Notes: a model not told the origin generated them from the letters alone. A DNA stretch of 47,789 nucleotides from Nitrososphaerota archaeon (GCA_027886975.1 JAPCJK010000004.1:1-47789), one strand, 5' to 3'. Counted from the stretch's first letter, positions 7,248 to 16,778 are shown. A program made the numbers and translations.

Positions 7248-9972
7248 GCGCGGCCTTTCTCCTGACGTACAAAGCTGTCACCAGCAGGACAAGCAGGATG
7301 AAGGCGGTCGGGATAAGGTATCGAGTGGTCACGTCTTCCCCGACGGCGATTCCTTTGGACGGGACGATTCCGTTTATGGTCACGCCAGAGTAGCTGAAGG
7401 TCAACTTGCCCTTGTCGAATGGGACCAGTATGCCTGAGCTGGCCACAGCGACCGCGCTCGCGCCGGTTGAAGAGTGCGGGGAAAGTGACGCTGACGATAT
7501 TGTGAGGGTTCCCCCGGAAACCTGTGCATTCCGCAGGTGGGATAGGGCCAAACCACTGGGGACCGGGAGCGTGAACAGCACGTTGGACACTGGGACCCCC
7601 GACGGGTTGGTTATCTGGAAGTTTATTGTGAAATTCTTACCCTCTTCTGGAGTCGCCGGGGTCGTCGCTATTGAAACGCTCACCGGAGTATAGATTCGCA
7701 CGACTGGGGCCAAGCCCCGGGTTGAAAATGAGGTTCCGCCGAAGAAGAAGTTAGCAGAGGCAGCCGAGGCGGTCAGATTCCCCGATGTCCCGGACACGGT
7801 AACCGCGTAGGACAAGCTCGAGTTTCCTCCGGGGGTCAGTCTCTGCACTGTTTTCGTAAGCGAGGCCGAGCTGGCCAGCGAATCGAAACTATCGATAGAC
7901 GTAGAGAGCGTGAAATTGTAGGCAGTGAGAGGGCCAGCGTTGGTCGCAAGGATTGTCACCGTTGATGACATGCCACCGAAGAGGCTTGACGGCGAGAACT
8001 GCTTTGAGAGGACGACCCCGCTCGGGACAGCGACTGGGTTGGACTTTCCCGTCATATTGATTCCTGAAGTCGACCCCTGAAAGGCTATGGGGCCGACGAA
8101 ATAGTTGAGAGGGTTGGTCAGGTTATACTTCATGTAGGTGTTCGCCGTGGAAGAGATGTTCAGAACGCGGTAGATTATGCTGAGCTGGTTTCCTGAGCAG
8201 GAGATTCCTGCGCCGCTCACCTTGCCGCACCCCAGGCCTGCAGGGAGGCTTAGTTTGGCTGAGAACGTGGTGATGTTGGCAAGTCCAGGGTTCGAAGTGG
8301 TGAATGTCAGGGTTAGGTTCGTCCTATGGTTGGAGAGAGGGGCCAGAAGTGCGCTCGAGACGAGCGAAGGCAATCCCACCCTCATGGACGAATGCGAGAA
8401 TACGTCGGAAACTACGTTGGTAGTCGCGTTGAGCGAACTCCCGGCGGGATCCTGGTAGGTCGCACCGAAGGACCTGGTGAAGTTGACCCCAAGCAGCCCA
8501 AGAGCCATCTGCGATACCGACACAGTGGCCGATCCTCCCGAGGAACTACCCGACTTCGCGGCCAGCCCTGGAATCGAATGACCGGCAACGACGACCGTAG
8601 ACGCGGGGAGCGTCCCCACGTTGGTCACTGTGACGTTGAACCCCTGGCTTGCGCCCACCGGCTTCCCAAAGCCCCCGCTCGGGGTGACCGAGGCGTATAC
8701 GATTGCATCGTCCTTTCCGAGGGAAAGGCGTATCGGGTTCAGGACGGCGGTTGCATTGAAGGTTGAACCTCCGATCAAGTAACTGTACCTGACAATTGAG
8801 GCCGGAATCGTTATGCTTCCAGTGCTGGTTCCGTTGTACTGAACCCGGTAGACCGGGGTGACCGTGCCGCCGGCGCTGATGGTCCCGCTAGGCGCGGTGA
8901 AGTTCCCACTTGCGAACCTGAAACCTGCTATGCTGTTCCACCAATTGTCGGAGAAGGTGACCTTGGTTATCGGAGTGGCGGGTGAGAGATTTCTCAGGAT
9001 GATGGTGACAGCGAGGTAGTCGCCAGTGCGCAGTACACCCCCGTCGACGGCCCTGGTCGCTAGAAGAACCGGAGGGACCTGCACGACCGTGGCGTTGATC
9101 CTCGTGACCTGTTTGCCAGCCTGGACGTTGAGAGTGTAAGAGCCGGTGAATCTGATGCTGTCATGGGTGACAGTTGCCGGGTCGGCCGAACTGACTATGC
9201 CGTCGAGGAACTTGATTTGCACGATGGACGAGGATGCTTGACCGGAAGCCTTCAAGGAGGTGACCGTGGAACCGAAGTAACCCAGGATGTTAGGCCTGTT
9301 GGAAGAGTCGAGGGCCGCGGCGCTTATCGAGCCCACCACCAGGTCGTGCGAAAAGCCTGAACCAGACTTCTGCCCTTCAAGGACGACGAAGGGGGACAGT
9401 GTCGACTGGAACCCGGAGCTGGAGATGGCGCTGGCGAACCCACCTCTGACCGTCGGTAGGAAACTGAGCAGGGTGGACGGGACTACGTCGCCGAAAGAAA
9501 TAGGACTGTGGAACGAGTAGGAGGTGCTAGTTCCGTTCGATAGTGAGATGACAGTTCCGTTCGACAGTGAAACGAAAGAAGTCAGCATGTACGATCCCAA
9601 AGCTGAAGCGGCTGCCGACGCATCCGCGTACGAATCCGAGCCCACTGTCAGGAAGAGTCCCTGAGACGGGGTGAACGGTACTGGAAGCAGATTGTAACCC
9701 TTCGTTCCGAAAAGCTGGAAATCGGACTTCCAGCCCGTCGTCTTAATGGCCGTGACGTTGTACCAAGCGAGGCCTGCAGTGGACTCGAGGGCCGACAGCT
9801 TAGAGGAGCCGTTGATGCCGTTGAAAGAGAAGTACCAAAGCGCGTCCGACCCTGCTATGAAGACGTTGAGTTTCTCGGAATATGCTCCCTGACCCTGCAC
9901 CTGCTGCAGAGGAAACGCCGAAAGTACCATTAGGGCCACGAATGAGGCCGCGAGCACCTGAGAACGCTTCAA
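7222..9972 (-). CDS. Large secreted, C-terminally membrane-anchored surface protein
   Basis: 916 residues. A signal peptide (MKRSQVLAASFVALMVLSAF) is followed by a long Ser/Thr/Gly/Asn-rich ectodomain and a single C-terminal helix (YLIPTAFILLVLLVTALYV) with a short basic, Pro-rich cytoplasmic tail. Many N-x-S/T sequons are present. The middle holds repeated beta-sandwich-like units with phrases such as VTVTNVGTLPAST, ILATNAGPLTAYNFTLS and INFQITNPSGVPVSNV, which resemble the DUF11/CARDB-type repeats of cell-surface proteins. A role in the cell envelope is inferred; it could be a surface-layer-associated protein or adhesin. No enzymatic motif is visible. Confidence 0.85.
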   Translation of the reverse strand: MKRSQVLAASFVALMVLSAFPLQQVQGQGAYSEKLNVFIAGSDALWYFSFNGINGSSKLSALESTAGLAWYNVTAIKTTGWKSDFQLFGTKGYNLLPVPFTPSQGLFLTVGSDSYADASAAASALGSYMLTSFVSLSNGTVISLSNGTSTSYSFHSPISFGDVVPSTLLSFLPTVRGGFASAISSSGFQSTLSPFVVLEGQKSGSGFSHDLVVGSISAAALDSSNRPNILGYFGSTVTSLKASGQASSSIVQIKFLDGIVSSADPATVTHDSIRFTGSYTLNVQAGKQVTRINATVVQVPPVLLATRAVDGGVLRTGDYLAVTIILRNLSPATPITKVTFSDNWWNSIAGFRFASGNFTAPSGTISAGGTVTPVYRVQYNGTSTGSITIPASIVRYSYLIGGSTFNATAVLNPIRLSLGKDDAIVYASVTPSGGFGKPVGASQGFNVTVTNVGTLPASTVVVAGHSIPGLAAKSGSSSGGSATVSVSQMALGLLGVNFTRSFGATYQDPAGSSLNATTNVVSDVFSHSSMRVGLPSLVSSALLAPLSNHRTNLTLTFTTSNPGLANITTFSAKLSLPAGLGCGKVSGAGISCSGNQLSIIYRVLNISSTANTYMKYNLTNPLNYFVGPIAFQGSTSGINMTGKSNPVAVPSGVVLSKQFSPSSLFGGMSSTVTILATNAGPLTAYNFTLSTSIDSFDSLASSASLTKTVQRLTPGGNSSLSYAVTVSGTSGNLTASAASANFFFGGTSFSTRGLAPVVRIYTPVSVSIATTPATPEEGKNFTINFQITNPSGVPVSNVLFTLPVPSGLALSHLRNAQVSGGTLTISSASLSPHSSTGASAVAVASSGILVPFDKGKLTFSYSGVTINGIVPSKGIAVGEDVTTRYLIPTAFILLVLLVTALYVRRKAAPSAPSPPK

Positions 9973-10024
9973 GCGAGACGCTGGGGGGCGCCCGATTCAC
10001 CCTATAAAACCGTATGCGGGTTTG

Positions 10025-11017
10025 TTACTTCTTCCTTATCATTTCTTCGGACGGGTCGTCTACTCCTTTCTCGTCTAGCATGAAGACCGCGTCCCTCTCC
10101 GGGTGGTAGGGGCTGTCGACCATCCTAGCGATGCGGTTCTTGGCTGCCTTCCTAAGGTAGATCCGGTAGGTGCTCGTGTGTGCGACGACGTGCCCTCCCG
10201 TTGGTCTGGTCGGGTCGCCGAAGAACGAGTCGGGGGCTGACTGCACCTGGTTGGTGACTACGACTGCGATGTTGTAAATCTCCGCTGTCCGCAGCAACTG
10301 GTGCATGAACTTGTTCAAGCGCTGCTGCCTCTCGGAAAGAGTTCCCCTCCCCAGGTACTCGGCCCTGTAGTGCGCCACGGCACTGTCCAGTATTACGAGT
10401 TTCACCTTGTTCGGCTCGATTATCCTTCCTAGGTCTTTGACGATGAGCTCCTGATGGGCACTGTTGTAAGCCCGGGCAACGGTGATTCGCGAAAGAACCT
10501 TGTCCGAATCCATCTCCCTCGCCTCTGCGATCTCTGCGATTCTCTCGGGCCTGAAGGTGCCTTCGGTATCGACGTAAATTGCTCCAGCGTCAAGGCCCCC
10601 CTCTCCCCTGGGAGCCTGTACCATGACGGAGAGTGTGTGGCAAATCTGGCTCTTGCCTGACCCGAATTCACCGTAGAATTCGGTCATGGCCCAAGTTTCG
10701 ATGCCGCCTCCCAGGAGGTCGTCAAGGTTCTTCGAGCCCGTCGATACCCGGTCGATTGCCTTTCTCTTTACCAGGAGGTCTGCGGCGTTGATGAAGTCCG
10801 GTTCCAGGCGGTTCAGTTCCACCAGTTTCTTGCGCGCCTTGTTGTTTAGCTCAACTGCTTTCGAGACGTCGATATCCATAGCATCGGCGATGTCCATGGG
10901 GCCCGCAACCGCCAGGTCAAGTATTGTTTCGATGCCCGCGTCCTTCAGTTTCTGTTTGGTGGCCGGACCCACGCCGGGAAGTGAGTCGACCTCGAGATCT
11001 TCTTCGGTTTCTGTCAA
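10025..11017 (-). CDS. radA: DNA repair and recombination protein RadA
   Basis: 330 residues, the usual RadA size. The N-terminal helix-hairpin-helix domain (LPGVGPATKQKLKDAGI) precedes the RecA-fold ATPase with Walker A GEFGSGKSQ, Walker B VKLVILDS and the L2-adjacent VVVTNQV. RadA forms the nucleoprotein filament for homologous strand exchange. The start is TTG 11017 (TTGACAGAAACC); no earlier in-frame start is better. No intein is present. It is preceded on the same strand by asnS with a short gap. Confidence 0.97.
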   Translation of the reverse strand: MTETEEDLEVDSLPGVGPATKQKLKDAGIETILDLAVAGPMDIADAMDIDVSKAVELNNKARKKLVELNRLEPDFINAADLLVKRKAIDRVSTGSKNLDDLLGGGIETWAMTEFYGEFGSGKSQICHTLSVMVQAPRGEGGLDAGAIYVDTEGTFRPERIAEIAEAREMDSDKVLSRITVARAYNSAHQELIVKDLGRIIEPNKVKLVILDSAVAHYRAEYLGRGTLSERQQRLNKFMHQLLRTAEIYNIAVVVTNQVQSAPDSFFGDPTRPTGGHVVAHTSTYRIYLRKAAKNRIARMVDSPYHPERDAVFMLDEKGVDDPSEEMIRKK

Positions 11018-11054
11018 CGTTTCACGCGCGCCCTTTCAACTAGATAAGTTTGAC

Positions 11055-12356
11055 CTAGGGAGAGATCCGCGAAAGTGTTCGGGGGAAGAGACTCGCAGAG
11101 CGTATGTGCTTCAGTCCTGCGATCCAGCGGGTCGACCTCTCTACCCCGATGCCGAAGCCCGAGTGCGGGGGCATACCAAACTTTCTCAGTTCGAGGTACC
11201 AGGAAAAAGATTCTGAGGGAAGGTCCTGGGCAGCGATCCTGTCCATCAGCTCCTTGTAGTCATGAATCCTCTGACCCCCAGTCGCGAGTTCTCCGAACCC
11301 TTCGGGGGCTATGAGGTCAGCGGACTTGGTCACCTTCGGCCTGTCTGAATAGGTCATGTGGTAGAAGGCCCTGGCGGAGAGAGGGTAGTCGGTGATGAAG
11401 AAAGGCGACTCCTGGGTTAAGCTGATGGCTCTCTCAGCCTCGGTGGGGAGGTCTTCGCCCCATTCGAACCCAAACCCGGACTTCTCCGCGGTGGCACGGG
11501 CTTCGTCGTACGTTACCCTTTGGAATGGGAGTTCGGGCTGCTTCAGGTTCCGCCCAAGGGTCTTCAGTTCTCCCTGTCTCCTTTCTAGGACACGCTCGAC
11601 CATCTTTGAAAGTAGCTCCTCTTGAACCCTCATGTTCACCGACTGATCAGCGAAGGCCTGCTCCGCCTCGATCATCCAGAATTCAGTTAGATGCTTGGCG
11701 GTCTTGGACTTCTCGGCCCGGAAGGCAGGCTGAAATATCCAAACCTTTTGAAGCGCGGGGAGGGCCGCCTCCTCGTAGAACTGGGCACTCTGACTGAGGT
11801 TTGCCTTCTTCCCAAAGTAATCTACCGAAAAGAGGGTCGACCCTCCCTCCACAGCCGCTTGGACGAACGTGGGGGCACTGATCAGGTGGAAGCCGTTCTC
11901 CCGGAAATAGTCGAAGGCAGCCCCTATCACTTCGGCTCTGATCTTCATGGTCGCTATTGCTTTGGGGCCCCGGATACTGAGGTGCCTCTTGTCGAAGAGG
12001 AACGATGCGGCCTTGGCCGCGGTCCGGGTGATCGGCCAGGTTTCTGCCTGTGATACGACTTCGAACTCTTTGACGGAGACCTCCTTGCCTCCGGGAGCTC
12101 GCCTGTCTTCCCTAACTTCCCCCCTGATTGTCACCGCCGATTCCATTGTGACCCCCTTTGCAGCATCGAATGCGGCATCGGCAACCCCCTTCTTGGCTGA
12201 GGCCTGGAGGTAGCCGGACCCGTCCCTGATGATGACGAACACAAGCCCTCCGACAGTGTGCTTCCGTGCGACCCAACCCTTGACTTCGACCAAGAATTCG
12301 GAACGGCCCGCCAGGATGTCCGCCGCGCTGGCAAGCTTGAACCTTCCCGCTTTCAC
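11055..12356 (-). CDS. asnS: Asparaginyl-tRNA synthetase
   Basis: 433 residues of class IIb synthetase: an N-terminal OB-fold anticodon-binding domain (VKGWVARKHTVGGLVFVIIRDG), motif 2 FRAEKSKTAKHLTEFWMIE and motif 3 GFGIGVERSTRWI, closing with FPRTLSRISP. The KS-x-T..HLTEFWM(I)E form of motif 2 and the PRTLxRxxP end are those of AsnRS rather than archaeal AspRS. It charges tRNA-Asn with Asn. A separate AspRS must be encoded elsewhere; a discriminating test is not possible here. Confidence 0.88.
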   Translation of the reverse strand: MKAGRFKLASAADILAGRSEFLVEVKGWVARKHTVGGLVFVIIRDGSGYLQASAKKGVADAAFDAAKGVTMESAVTIRGEVREDRRAPGGKEVSVKEFEVVSQAETWPITRTAAKAASFLFDKRHLSIRGPKAIATMKIRAEVIGAAFDYFRENGFHLISAPTFVQAAVEGGSTLFSVDYFGKKANLSQSAQFYEEAALPALQKVWIFQPAFRAEKSKTAKHLTEFWMIEAEQAFADQSVNMRVQEELLSKMVERVLERRQGELKTLGRNLKQPELPFQRVTYDEARATAEKSGFGFEWGEDLPTEAERAISLTQESPFFITDYPLSARAFYHMTYSDRPKVTKSADLIAPEGFGELATGGQRIHDYKELMDRIAAQDLPSESFSWYLELRKFGMPPHSGFGIGVERSTRWIAGLKHIRSASLFPRTLSRISP

Positions 12357-12404
12357 ACTGAGGGGCTCCGCCTACTCGTGCTAAAAGTATGATGCGGAAC
12401 GTCA

Positions 12405-13421
12405 ATGGTTAAAGAAGCCAAAGGGGGCCGGCGAAGCAAAATCTCAATGCCTCGCAAAAGGAGTGCGATAGTTAGATGGACCGGCCGGGGCGACGTGGGT
12501 CAGTTCGAGTCGTCGGTCAGGTACCTACTGTGGGAACGGGGCGCTGTGCCTCGAACTTGGAGGAGCGGAGGTTCAATCGTAGTCGAAGGGATGGAGCCTC
12601 TCCTCGTCGCGGCTTTGCTGGAACATACTCCCGGGGTGAGCTGGATTGCTGCGGGAATGGCCTCCAGGTCCTTCAAGGAACTCTTGGAGGATTCGGTTAC
12701 CCTCGCCAGGAACTACCTGAAGCGCGGGGACACATTCTCCGTGGACGCCGAAGGTAGCGGCTGGATGAGGAAGTCCGATGTCGCGGGAGGGGTGACGTCC
12801 AAGATCCTAGAATCTGCCAAGAGGACCAGAGTCTCTCAGGAGGACGCTAGAATCAGGTTCAGGACAGCCTTCGACGGGTCGAAGGGCGTAATTGGAGTGG
12901 AAATCGCTAGTGGGCCCGGTGGAGTCCCAACCGGGGTTGATAGCGTGACTTGCCTGGTGTCGGGAGGAAGGCACAGCTCAGTAGTGTCGTGGATGGCCTT
13001 GCTAGCCGGTCACAAGGTCCGATTGGTCCACGCAAATGTTAACGATGAGAGTTTGCTTGGAGCAGCCCGTCTGTACGCCGAATTGTCTCACAGGACCGAC
13101 CCTCGGGGGCTGATGCTCCAAGTTGTGGACGGCAAGTCTCTTGCGGGGGCCCTGTTGGGAGCCGTCAGGCGTTTGAATGAACCAGTGTTCGGTGGATTCC
13201 AGTCGTTGGGCGGGCCGATCCCTAGACCCCTCAGGGGCCTCGTCATTGCTCCTCTTTACCTCCTAGCTGAAGAGATGTTCGACGACGTGTTTGATTCTCT
13301 CGCATTGAAGAGTTACGATGCAAAGATGAGCTGGGATCTAGGCAAAATCGAGCACGTGCACATCAGGAGCTTCGGAGGTGTCATGGCCGATGTCAGTGAG
13401 GTTGTCGACGGGCTCGCATAG
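12405..13421 (+). CDS. ThiI-like paralogue with THUMP-like N-terminus and degenerate PP-loop
   Basis: 338 residues. The N-terminal region (from AIVRWTGRGDVGQF) and the C-terminal layout resemble ThiI, the 4-thiouridine synthase found intact at 17698-18930. The nucleotide-binding loop, SGGIDSPVAAW in ThiI, appears here as SGGRHSSVVSWM: the SGG and S are kept but the catalytic Asp is lost. The later Cys-containing ThiI segment is not recognisable. It may bind tRNA or nucleotide without being a normal sulfur transferase. The ATG at 12405 follows a CTAAAAGTAT box; ATG 12447 is an alternative. Its 3' end overlaps the convergent glycosyltransferase by 29 bases. Confidence 0.7.
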   Translation: MVKEAKGGRRSKISMPRKRSAIVRWTGRGDVGQFESSVRYLLWERGAVPRTWRSGGSIVVEGMEPLLVAALLEHTPGVSWIAAGMASRSFKELLEDSVTLARNYLKRGDTFSVDAEGSGWMRKSDVAGGVTSKILESAKRTRVSQEDARIRFRTAFDGSKGVIGVEIASGPGGVPTGVDSVTCLVSGGRHSSVVSWMALLAGHKVRLVHANVNDESLLGAARLYAELSHRTDPRGLMLQVVDGKSLAGALLGAVRRLNEPVFGGFQSLGGPIPRPLRGLVIAPLYLLAEEMFDDVFDSLALKSYDAKMSWDLGKIEHVHIRSFGGVMADVSEVVDGLA

Positions 13422-14559
13422 CGGCCGATTCGATGGTGCGAACGATATCGGCCTTGGCATCGAATCTCCGGGCTAGGTCACCAATGCGTTTTGTCGCGGC
13501 TTGATAATTCCCGCTCAGGAGGGCGCCGAACGACTCCTCCAAGACCTCCGCGGACAATGCTTCCTGCCGATGCCAAATCGAGACTCCCAGCTTCGCGGCC
13601 TTCTCCGCGTTTCCCTCTTGTTCAGGCTGCTTTGGAATGGGGACGAGGAGTGAGGGCTTGGACCACAGGATAGCTTGGCCGATTGTGCCGTGTCCTGCTC
13701 TGGAGACGACCAAGTCGCAAGCCTTGAAGTAGAACTCAGCGATTCCGCACCAGCCGTAATACCATCCTCCGCGAAAACGAGTGGGGGAAGTGCTCGCTAG
13801 AGGGTCGCCCCCGGAGACGACAAAAGAGTACTTTTCGGCCAGGGCCTCAGAGTACTCCATGGCCATTCTGAGGAAGCTCGACCTCGTCTTTGGAGGGCCA
13901 GATACCTGCCAGAAGATTTTGGGGCGATTATCATTGATGAACTCGACCGCTGCGTGGTCGGGATTCCCTCCTCCAGAGGGGGCGAGGAACCCGACATAAC
14001 GAGTCTTCTCGACGTTGCTCCCCCAGAGATTCTTCTCGCTGATAGTATAGGGCGGGGGAAGATCGGGGAGGAGGACCTCGTCGCTGAACTCCCAGAGTCT
14101 CCCCATGCCGGCGGACGTTCCGACGGAGAGTAGCCTCGAGAGCACGCCTTTGTTTCCGTGGGAACTCGTCAGGTTGAGCTGGTTCAGGACAGTGTAGGCG
14201 GGAACTCGCAGGATCTTGGCGGCTAGAACCGTCGGGAGCGCTGAGTCGCTCAGCACGACATCAGGCCCGAAACGTTCGATGTTCGCGATCTCATCGCCCA
14301 GCTGGCGGTATGTACGGGCCAAGATGGTGGGGTAAGCAACCAACGTCGCTTTGAGAAGGAAGGCGCCCGATTCTGAGTACCGCACATCTGCCAGAGGAAG
14401 GTCGTTGCATGGATAGCCGTGGCCCCTAATCAGGGAAGCGACCTCGCCTGAAGACGAGAATTCCACCAGGGCGTTCCTTGCACTGAGTTCCTTCGCCACT
14501 TCCAGCATCCTGCTTGCGTGGCCGAGGCCGGACCCGAAGCAGCCGATGTAGACCTTCAT
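13393..14559 (-). CDS. Glycosyltransferase-like protein, GT28/MurG-related fold
   Basis: 388 residues. The N-terminal GCFGSGLGHASRMLEVAKEL glycine-rich loop and the C-terminal VSRAGHGTIGQAI followed by LLVPIPKQPEQEGNA match the GT-B fold of family 28-like transferases (nucleotide-sugar binding and acceptor loop). Archaeal members are annotated as probable glycosyltransferases of unknown acceptor. It would act at the cytoplasmic membrane face. It lies directly upstream of nothing on its strand but downstream of AMMECR1 with one base between, suggesting cotranscription. Confidence 0.8.
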   Translation of the reverse strand: MKVYIGCFGSGLGHASRMLEVAKELSARNALVEFSSSGEVASLIRGHGYPCNDLPLADVRYSESGAFLLKATLVAYPTILARTYRQLGDEIANIERFGPDVVLSDSALPTVLAAKILRVPAYTVLNQLNLTSSHGNKGVLSRLLSVGTSAGMGRLWEFSDEVLLPDLPPPYTISEKNLWGSNVEKTRYVGFLAPSGGGNPDHAAVEFINDNRPKIFWQVSGPPKTRSSFLRMAMEYSEALAEKYSFVVSGGDPLASTSPTRFRGGWYYGWCGIAEFYFKACDLVVSRAGHGTIGQAILWSKPSLLVPIPKQPEQEGNAEKAAKLGVSIWHRQEALSAEVLEESFGALLSGNYQAATKRIGDLARRFDAKADIVRTIESAAMRARRQPH

Positions 14560-14560
14560 T

Positions 14561-15178
14561 TCAGGACTCTGGGTTCAGGCGGACTACTTTCCCTCTCGGA
14601 TGGGACTCGGCGAAGATTTCAGCCTGGAAGACCTGGACCTTGGTCTCTCCGTCGAGCCAGGAGTCTGCGGGGAGCCCAGCCTTCAAGCAGGCTTGCGAGA
14701 GGAATTCGGTCTGGTCCAAATTGAATTCAGTCGCGACCTGTGGGAGCAAAAGGCCGCTCAGGTAGGAGCGGGAGACTATCAGGCCGTCGGTGCCGATCCT
14801 GACTCGGGCCGGTAGGTCCTGGGGGCGGGAGACTTCGATTGCTTCTGGTCTCGTCAGGATGCTCACCTCGATCACCACGGAATCGAGCTCAGATTTCGCG
14901 ATGGGGGGGAATCGAGGGTCCTCGGAAGCCGCAGCTACCGTAGCTTCGCGGATTGCTTCCCCGAGCTTCTTCACCGGAAGGGGAAATCCTATGCAACCCC
15001 TCAGTCTTTCTTCGACGGAAGCTGAAGCGAGATTGAGAGTTACGAACACGCCTCTCTGTTCTGAAAGTGCATCCAGTGACAAGGGCCTTGGCTTGGCGAC
15101 GGCACCGGAGACATGGGCGTCCAATGTCTCTCTGGCGAGGACTACGGCGGCCGCTCCCTCTTCAAGGGAAAATGGCAT
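14561..15178 (-). CDS. AMMECR1 domain protein
   Basis: 205 residues with the invariant AMMECR1 hexapeptide LRGCIG near residue 60, then EDPRFPPI and a VRIGTDGLIV strand, ending in WLDGETKVQVFQAEIF. The family is universal in archaea and eukaryotes; a molecular function is not established, although a role in nucleotide or RNA metabolism has been proposed. It forms a tight minus-strand run with Mut7-C (one-base gap) upstream and the glycosyltransferase downstream. Confidence 0.93.
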   Translation of the reverse strand: MPFSLEEGAAAVVLARETLDAHVSGAVAKPRPLSLDALSEQRGVFVTLNLASASVEERLRGCIGFPLPVKKLGEAIREATVAAASEDPRFPPIAKSELDSVVIEVSILTRPEAIEVSRPQDLPARVRIGTDGLIVSRSYLSGLLLPQVATEFNLDQTEFLSQACLKAGLPADSWLDGETKVQVFQAEIFAESHPRGKVVRLNPES

Positions 15179-15179
15179 T

Positions 15180-15671
15180 CTATTTCGGCTCGAGGCGCCG
15201 TGACAGCGAGCTTAACTTTTTCCAGTGGCTCCCTCGCCAGTAGAGGTGCCCGCAGCCTCTGCAACGGTAGAAGACGCGGTGGTGGCTTATCACGGCGAGT
15301 GGGACTTCATCTGAGACGTCGATTCTTCGAAGGGTCGCCAGCTCGCAGCCGCAAAGAGAACACAGAGGGTCCCCCCTGACTAGTCGTGTCCCTGAAGCGG
15401 CCGCAGCTCGAGACATGGCCGAGATCCGCTCCTCGTCACTCTTTCCTGCCAACAGTATCGCACCTAGGCCTTTGGACGAGGCCAATGCCGCAAGAGAACG
15501 GTCAGAGGTCAGTATGATGCGCTTCTGAGCAAGGGCGGCCTCGATCATTCCTGAGTCGCTTCCTGCTTTGTAGTAGGAAGTGTCGAACCCTAAAGCTCGT
15601 AGCTTGCGGCAGAGGGAGCCCAGCATTGCGTCTGCGACGAAACGAGTCCTCACTTCGCCATTGAGAGGCAT
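15180..15671 (-). CDS. Mut7-C RNase domain protein (PIN-like with zinc ribbon)
   Basis: 163 residues. RFVADAMLGSLCRKLRALGF carries the first acidic residue and the typical DxMLGxLxxxLR signature; LTSDRSLAA gives the second acidic patch. The C-terminal zinc ribbon has CSLCGC and CRGCGHLYW. Mut7-C proteins are a PIN-like nuclease family named from the MUT-7 C-terminus, expected to cut RNA. The ATG at 15671 follows TyrRS by 18 bases on the same strand. Confidence 0.92.
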   Translation of the reverse strand: MPLNGEVRTRFVADAMLGSLCRKLRALGFDTSYYKAGSDSGMIEAALAQKRIILTSDRSLAALASSKGLGAILLAGKSDEERISAMSRAAAASGTRLVRGDPLCSLCGCELATLRRIDVSDEVPLAVISHHRVFYRCRGCGHLYWRGSHWKKLSSLSRRLEPK

Positions 15672-15689
15672 CTAGCCACCTGAGCTGCC

Positions 15690-16778
15690 CTATCTCGTCG
15701 TTTCTGCGGCTTTGACCGATTCGTATAGTTTCTTTGCGGAGGGGTCTTTTTCGAAATGTTCACGGATGGGCGCGATGATCTCGTCCATCGCCTCGCCCAC
15801 CCCCCGTTTCAGGTCAGCGGGGTGAAGGTGCCCGGCTCGGTAAGCGCTCTCGAGCTCACCGGCCGATTGAAATTCGATTGTACCGCCATACTTCTCGGAC
15901 CGCACAACCTTCAGAGATTGCCTTTTCCGGAAAATGATGTACTTCGAATATTCGATGAGGACGTTCCCTTCCAGTATCTTGGGAGGGCAGTAGGCGGAGT
16001 CAATCTTCTTCATGATCACGTCACTGTTGTCATGGACGAAGATCGAAGTCTCCGGCTTGCTCTTACTCATCTTGCTGGCTATCTCTTCGTCCAACTTTCC
16101 ATTTTCGTCGTAGCCCTCTGGGTCTTTCCTCCCCTGAAGGCCGATGAGCATGTGGTGGTGGACCGCGACTGGCTTCTTCCACTTCATTTTTTCAGCGATC
16201 TCCCGGGCCAGAATGTTCGCCCTCCTCTGGTCAACGCCTAGTTGGCAGATGTCTACATCAAGCCAGAAGATGTCCGCGACCTGCATCATCGGGTAGAAGA
16301 GCTGGGCCGTCTGTACCGACTCCTTCGTCGTCCTCCCGGCGATGGTGAGCGCCCGCTGAGCCCTTGCGAGCGTGGAGTTCTGGGCGACCGTTATTACCTT
16401 CTTCCAGTATTCCTCATTCTTGGCGGCGTCGCTTGTCCAGAGAATCTCGACCTTGCTCATATCGACCCCGGCCGCCCGCCAGACCTCGATGAAGTACTTG
16501 CCGACTTCCCGGATCTTTTCTAGGTCCCCTCCCATCTTGTTGTTGACCCAGGCGAACCAGTCCGCGATCCATAGCTTCATCCTCACCCCTGCTTTGAGCA
16601 TGTCTTCCACGAGGATGGGCCGAAGCACTCCAAAGGGGAGGTGTGCGAGACCGCTCGGCTCAAAGCCGTCATAGGCCGATGGGTGCTCGTTGGTCTCCAG
16701 GAGGGTTCTTAGCTCCCTTTCGGTTATGATCTCTTCGCCCACGCTTTTGATGAGGTCGAGCCTAGTTTCGAAGTCCAA
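15690..16778 (-). CDS. tyrS: Tyrosyl-tRNA synthetase
   Basis: 362 residues, archaeal TyrRS type. The tyrosine pocket begins with AYDGFEPSGLAHLPFG, where the HIGH equivalent reads HLPFG, and the KMSKS loop is intact as SKMSKSKPET. QVADIFWLDVDICQLGVDQR is the typical central segment. The start is TTG 16778 (MDFETRLDLI). It charges the tRNA-Tyr whose interrupted gene is in the same window at 19950; archaeal TyrRS recognises the C1-G72 pair seen in that tRNA. Confidence 0.96.
   Translation of the reverse strand: MDFETRLDLIKSVGEEIITERELRTLLETNEHPSAYDGFEPSGLAHLPFGVLRPILVEDMLKAGVRMKLWIADWFAWVNNKMGGDLEKIREVGKYFIEVWRAAGVDMSKVEILWTSDAAKNEEYWKKVITVAQNSTLARAQRALTIAGRTTKESVQTAQLFYPMMQVADIFWLDVDICQLGVDQRRANILAREIAEKMKWKKPVAVHHHMLIGLQGRKDPEGYDENGKLDEEIASKMSKSKPETSIFVHDNSDVIMKKIDSAYCPPKILEGNVLIEYSKYIIFRKRQSLKVVRSEKYGGTIEFQSAGELESAYRAGHLHPADLKRGVGEAMDEIIAPIREHFEKDPSAKKLYESVKAAETTR

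Noticed and set aside
10025-11017. Intein in RadA
   Set aside because: The 330-residue protein is collinear with standard RadA.
11055-12356. Aspartyl-tRNA synthetase
   Set aside because: Motif 2 (FRAEKSKT...HLTEFWMIE) and the PRTLSRISP end are of AsnRS type.
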